A stretch of DNA of 64,000 nucleotides, from assembly GCA_017466325.1 (NCBI GenBank), contig JAFTUK010000037.1:1-64000 (forward strand), given 5' to 3'. Position numbers and translations under genes: made by a program. Origin of the DNA: Bacteroidaceae bacterium (GTDB lineage Bacteria > Bacteroidota > Bacteroidia > Bacteroidales > Bacteroidaceae). This document shows positions 60,347 to 64,000 of this stretch, piece by piece; the stretch's first letter is position 1; each line of letters begins with the position of its first letter. Below the pieces are notes generated by a model that had not been told where the DNA came from, did no database searches, and was given only the letters and a program-made list of their open reading frames with translations.

Positions 60347-61621
60347 ATGAACGAAATACTTATCATACTGGGACTTATCCTGCTCAACGGCATACTGTCC
60401 ATGACGGAAATGGCCATGGTTTCGGCCAGGAAGTCGAGCCTTTCCACAGAAGCCAGAAACGGCAACGAGCGTGCACGGCGTGCCCTGTCCATAGCAGAGA
60501 ACCCCAACCGCATGCTTTCCACCATACAGATAGGCATCACGCTCATAGGCATACTCACAGGTATCTATTCGGGGAGCAAGTTGGCCGGTTCCCTGGCCAC
60601 ATTGCTGGACGCCATGGGCATGGCACACAACTATTCCATGACTTTGGCACAGGGAGTGATTGTAATAATCGTTACCTTCCTGACACTGCTTTTCGGAGAA
60701 CTGCTGCCCAAGCGCATAGGAATGGCCACGGCAGAAAGCATAGCCAAGACTATGGCGGCACCGATGAACTACCTCTCCACCATGGCAGCACCCTTCGTAT
60801 GGCTTCTGTCCAAAAGCACGGCGGTCATATTCTCGCTGATAGGCCTTCACGACGAGGGAAGCAAGGTGACGGAAGAGGAGATAAAGTCCATCATACAGGA
60901 AGGCAAGGACAGCGGTGAAGTCCAGCCCATGGAGGAAGACCTTGTGAACCGCATCTTCATGATGGGCGACCTGACCGTAGGTTCCATAATGACCTCCAAG
61001 CACGACCTCGTCTGTCTGGACCTCGGACAAAGCGCAGAGGAGATAAAGACCGTGATACGCGAAAACCTCTACGAGGTGTATCCCGTCTCCGAAGGCAGTA
61101 TGGACAACATCCGTGGATTGGCACTCCTAAAAGACCTCTTCGTGGCACTGGACGACAAGGACTTCGCCCTGGAGAAACTCATCCGCCCGGCCACGTATTT
61201 CCATGAGAACACCAGCATTTACAAGATGCTGGAGCAGATGAAGTCCGAGAACATCTCACGAGGCCTTGTTTGCGACGAATACGGTTCGTGTCTGGGCATT
61301 GTCACCCTGAAGGACATGATGGAAGGTATCGTCGGCAACATAGAAGACGGGAACGCCGAAGACCCGCAAATAGTGAAATGCCACGACCGCGAGGCATGGC
61401 TCGTGGACGGACAGTGCAGCATGTACGACTTCCTCACCTTCTTCGACAGCGAGGATCTCATGGAAAGCGATGCCGACTACACCACTGTGGCAGGCTTGTG
61501 CCTGACGGAAATGGAGCGCGTACCCTCCACCGGCGAGCACTTCACGTGGAAGGGTTTCAAATTCCAGATCGTGGACAAAGACAATGCCCGAATAGACAAA
61601 CTTATGGTCAGCAGAGAATGA
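60347..61621 (+). CDS. CNNM/HlyC-family transport protein (DUF21, CBS pair, CorC_HlyC)
   Basis: A 424-residue membrane protein. Residues 1-190 are DUF21 (LIILGLILLNGILSMTEMAMVSARKSSLS), then two CBS domains (IMTSKHDLV..., LLKDLFVAL) and a C-terminal CorC_HlyC domain. Homologues such as CNNM/CorC export or control magnesium. It lies 1 bp after the calcium pump stop, so the two are surely cotranscribed, pointing to divalent-ion homeostasis. Confidence 0.92.
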   Translation: MNEILIILGLILLNGILSMTEMAMVSARKSSLSTEARNGNERARRALSIAENPNRMLSTIQIGITLIGILTGIYSGSKLAGSLATLLDAMGMAHNYSMTLAQGVIVIIVTFLTLLFGELLPKRIGMATAESIAKTMAAPMNYLSTMAAPFVWLLSKSTAVIFSLIGLHDEGSKVTEEEIKSIIQEGKDSGEVQPMEEDLVNRIFMMGDLTVGSIMTSKHDLVCLDLGQSAEEIKTVIRENLYEVYPVSEGSMDNIRGLALLKDLFVALDDKDFALEKLIRPATYFHENTSIYKMLEQMKSENISRGLVCDEYGSCLGIVTLKDMMEGIVGNIEDGNAEDPQIVKCHDREAWLVDGQCSMYDFLTFFDSEDLMESDADYTTVAGLCLTEMERVPSTGEHFTWKGFKFQIVDKDNARIDKLMVSRE

Positions 61622-61632
61622 ACCTACCTATA

Positions 61633-61653
61633 ACCTTAAATCCAAATCGGTCC
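61633..61653 (-). repeat. Copy of dispersed AATGACC-ATTTGG motif
   Basis: Degenerate copy; minus strand GGACCGATTTGGATTTAAG, in the 54-bp gap between two genes. Confidence 0.4.
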
Positions 61654-61675
61654 ACAAGTCCCAACCTACCCCATC

Positions 61676-63379
61676 ATGAAACGCTCCGAAGGCAATTACA
61701 ACAAACAGGAAAACAACTCCGGATACAAAGGCAACGAACCTGGTTTCTGGGATAATCTCAAGGCTATATTTTCCGACGACAGGAAGCCAGAGAAAAGGGA
61801 GTATCTGCACGATTCCCAACCATCCTCACAACCTCAGTCAACGGAACTACAGGCGGAGGTGACTGAGGATGTATACGAGGCATTTGTTTTCAACACACCC
61901 AATGAGGCAGAGGAGGCCAGAAAAGAGGAACCTATAGAGGAAACAATACAGTTGGTATCGCCCAATACCAACGATGACGATACCGAGGCCCCACTCTCCT
62001 GTATCGTTTCCGAACCAGAACACGACTATATCGACTTCTACACGGAAACATCAGAAACGGAGATATATTCCAGAACATTCCGTTCTGCCAAGTCTACAGA
62101 TATCAATGACAGCAACAACATCGGGTTCTATATCGAGACATCAGGTCTGGACTCATACACTCTCATACCAGATGAAGAACCTGACGGAGACTACACAACA
62201 ATGCCAACGACATCAGACGATACCGAGGGGGCAGGTTCCAATACCGACGGCAATACAAACACCATGCTCTTAAAGAGACTGTTATTTGGAATCGGAATCT
62301 ATGTCCTTTATGTCGTGATTAACATGCTTTGTATGATTCCAGTTTTCTTTGAAAGAGAGAGTAGTACAGACACACGACAAAAGCAATACAAACGTGAATG
62401 GAGGGCAGAGCAGAGGCAGAAACTCGAACAAGAAGAGGAAAAATTCAATACATTGGAGATTGGCGATAATGTTTCCATCACATACCACATGAAGCTAAAC
62501 GAGAACCAGAGCGACAAGGACGTCAGGAGTATTTCACTAACTTCCGGAAATGGTTTTAAGACAGTAAAAGGTCCGCTATACGAATATACCAACAAAAACC
62601 ACATTATAGACGATGAAAAGGTATGGGTTCACGACATAAAATTCCTATTCACGCTCCAAGCAAATAATGAAGGCACCTATAATCTGCCCAATGCAGAGGT
62701 TATTTTATGCAAAGATACATTTAGCATGAAGCCACACTCTGTAAACACCCCGTACAGCAATTATTACAACAATGCTAAATTCAAGATCTATCCCAAGGGA
62801 TACTTTATCAGATTGGAAAGACAGCAGGCAGAAGCAAAAAAACAGGCAAGAATACGTAAAAACCAGGCAGACTTCCGCCAATACTATGACGAGAAGACCA
62901 AGAGCGTGAATATTTCCAGAATAGGTTATATTGCAGAGGGGAGTTTCAAAGGATATACCTCGCTACGAAAGGTAATCATACAGAAAGACCTTAAAGCCAT
63001 CAATGATGAGGCGTTTGCGAATTGCCCCAATCTGGAAACCGTTCTTCTGAGTACAACCCTGAATAACTTGGGAGACTCCGTATTCAAGAACAGTAACAAT
63101 ATTAGCGAAGTTTCCATCCCCAACAATGCAAAGTATCACTTCTTCAATCACCTGTCGCATTGCAAGAAAATAAACACAATATATCTTCTCACTCCGGAAT
63201 ACTTCAAGATGCCCAAGAGCATCCAAAAGGCATCATTCCTGTTCTCCGAATGCAAACTCTACGTTGCCGACTCGAAAGTATACCACTACCGCAACGATCC
63301 CGACTGGTCACGCTTTGGACAAATCCTACCCCTGAGCCAATCACGCTGGTACGACGAGAATGGTTGGTGGAAAGAATAA
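61676..63379 (+). CDS. Single-span membrane protein with C-terminal leucine-rich repeats
   Basis: A 567-residue protein. Residues 1-195 are acidic and low in complexity (EEARKEEPIEETIQ, DDDTEAP); a hydrophobic span (about 203-225, LLFGIGIYVLYVVINMLCM) follows, then a charged coiled coil (KQYKREWRAEQRQKLEQEEE) and a beta-rich domain with GTYNLPNAEVILCKD, faintly like BatD-type Ig domains. The last 150 residues have LRR_5-like units (IAEGSFKGYTSLRKVIIQKDL). No known family for the whole. The LRR part links it to the BspA-like gene at 56180. Confidence 0.78.
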   Translation: MKRSEGNYNKQENNSGYKGNEPGFWDNLKAIFSDDRKPEKREYLHDSQPSSQPQSTELQAEVTEDVYEAFVFNTPNEAEEARKEEPIEETIQLVSPNTNDDDTEAPLSCIVSEPEHDYIDFYTETSETEIYSRTFRSAKSTDINDSNNIGFYIETSGLDSYTLIPDEEPDGDYTTMPTTSDDTEGAGSNTDGNTNTMLLKRLLFGIGIYVLYVVINMLCMIPVFFERESSTDTRQKQYKREWRAEQRQKLEQEEEKFNTLEIGDNVSITYHMKLNENQSDKDVRSISLTSGNGFKTVKGPLYEYTNKNHIIDDEKVWVHDIKFLFTLQANNEGTYNLPNAEVILCKDTFSMKPHSVNTPYSNYYNNAKFKIYPKGYFIRLERQQAEAKKQARIRKNQADFRQYYDEKTKSVNISRIGYIAEGSFKGYTSLRKVIIQKDLKAINDEAFANCPNLETVLLSTTLNNLGDSVFKNSNNISEVSIPNNAKYHFFNHLSHCKKINTIYLLTPEYFKMPKSIQKASFLFSECKLYVADSKVYHYRNDPDWSRFGQILPLSQSRWYDENGWWKE

Positions 63380-63415
63380 CGCTGATTAACTGATAATTTT
63401 CAACCTATAAGAATC

Positions 63416-64000
63416 ATGAAAGTTTTATTGATAAACGGAAGTCCTCGCAAGAACGGCAATACAGCCACGGCTCTGGCAGAGGTTCAGCGCCAACTTACAG
63501 AAGAAAGTATAGAGAGTGAAATCGTGTGGATAGGCAACAAGCCCATACGCGGATGTTGCGCATGCGGCCAATGCAAGGAAAAGGCATTGGGAGCGTGCGT
63601 CTTCAACGACGACGTCTGCAACAACATATCTGCCAAGTTTGCCGATGCCGATGCCCTGATAGTCGGTTCCCCCGTCTACTATGGCCAGCCCAACGGAGCA
63701 CTGCTCTCAATCATCCAGCGTACATTCTATTCCAACGGGGCAAACATCGCCGGCAAGCCCGCTGCATCCATTGCCGTATGCCGCAGAGGCGGAGCAACTG
63801 CCGTCTTCGAGACGTTGAACATGCCCTTCCAAATGATGAACATGCCCATCGTAACCTCGCAATACTGGAACATAGTCTACGGACGTGCTGAGGGCGAAGC
63901 GGCCCTCGATGCCGAAGGCATGCAAACCATGCGCACCCTTGCCCGCAACATGGCATGGCTTCTCAAGTCCACCGGTGGCAAGCCTGCCCCGGGCCGTCCT
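63416..64000 (+). CDS. NADPH-dependent FMN reductase / flavodoxin-family protein, cut by the window end
   Basis: At least 195 residues, open at the window edge. MKVLLINGSPRKNGNT is the FMN-phosphate loop and IVGSPVYYGQPNGALLS the second flavin loop. A CCACGQCKEKALGACVF stretch has cysteines seen in iron-sulfur flavoproteins, so it may be one of those (Isf-like). It reduces quinones, azo dyes or nitro compounds with NAD(P)H in related enzymes. Preceded by a 36-bp gap after the LRR protein. Confidence 0.88.
   Translation, partial: MKVLLINGSPRKNGNTATALAEVQRQLTEESIESEIVWIGNKPIRGCCACGQCKEKALGACVFNDDVCNNISAKFADADALIVGSPVYYGQPNGALLSIIQRTFYSNGANIAGKPAASIAVCRRGGATAVFETLNMPFQMMNMPIVTSQYWNIVYGRAEGEAALDAEGMQTMRTLARNMAWLLKSTGGKPAPGRP

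Noticed and set aside
1-64000. tRNA, rRNA, integrase or phage genes
   Set aside because: I looked in the gaps and saw no cloverleaf, rRNA segment, integrase or structural phage gene.

Overview
The window reads as a chromosomal segment of a Bacteroidales bacterium, most likely Prevotella or a close relative. This rests on TAnnTTTG-type -7 promoter elements in front of many genes, a Por/T9SS-like C-terminal tail on a secreted protein, DUF4468, DUF2147 and Porin_10 families, BspA-type leucine-rich repeats, and a four-subunit 2-oxoacid:ferredoxin oxidoreductase preceded by a tiny TPR-like gene. The genus is inference. I saw no rRNA, tRNA, CRISPR array or insertion sequence.

Layout. 1-5300: an AT-rich, defence-like island on the + strand: an AAA/DUF4143 ATPase with repeats in its promoter, an EcoRI-type adenine methylase overlapping a DUF262-HNH nuclease, a small membrane protein, and two tandem paralogous small basic proteins. 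5.7-9.7 kb: a two-gene operon for a secreted protein and a GH29 alpha-L-fucosidase. 9.9-13.5 kb: acyltransferase, metallo-hydrolase, zinc-ribbon membrane protein, DUF2147. 13.6-20.9 kb: an eight-gene operon hisG-hisD-hisC-hisB-recR-membrane protein-GNAT-cyuA-like. 21-23.4 kb: uridine kinase and a double alpha/beta hydrolase. 24.4-27.5 kb: TPR-like-korDABC. 27.7-32.6 kb: ECF sigma factor and membrane partner, PrsW-TPR protease, acyltransferase, GNAT. 32.8-41.1 kb: a phosphatase, then a type I restriction-modification locus (frameshifted hsdM, fic, hsdS, four-helix-bundle gene, hsdR). 41.1-46.9 kb, minus strand: ZIP transporter, tatC, tatA (not previously tracked because of size), a Tat-signal aldo/keto reductase, a NapH/NapG-like fusion polyferredoxin, riboflavin synthase. 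47-51.7 kb: a TolC-MacA-MacB type efflux operon. 51.8-64 kb: DUF4468, porin, oxidoreductase, leucine-rich repeat protein, Ca-type P-ATPase, CNNM/HlyC protein, LRR membrane protein, and a truncated FMN reductase.

The most unusual signals are (1) intergenic clusters of three hairpins with an exact 22-bp period, built on locus-specific 7-nt arms, found at three 3' gene ends, with a related 22-bp array between fic and hsdS; (2) the island at 283-5295, which looks like an under-described restriction or defence operon; (3) a predicted membrane ferredoxin with a twin-arginine motif in its middle, encoded beside tatAC; (4) a four-helix-bundle gene inside the type I locus flanked by complementary heptad repeats, like an rRNA intervening sequence outside rRNA; and (5) a 1-nt frameshift in hsdM. 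A dispersed motif (AATGACCNATTTGGGGTTA-like) recurs in at least eight intergenic places.
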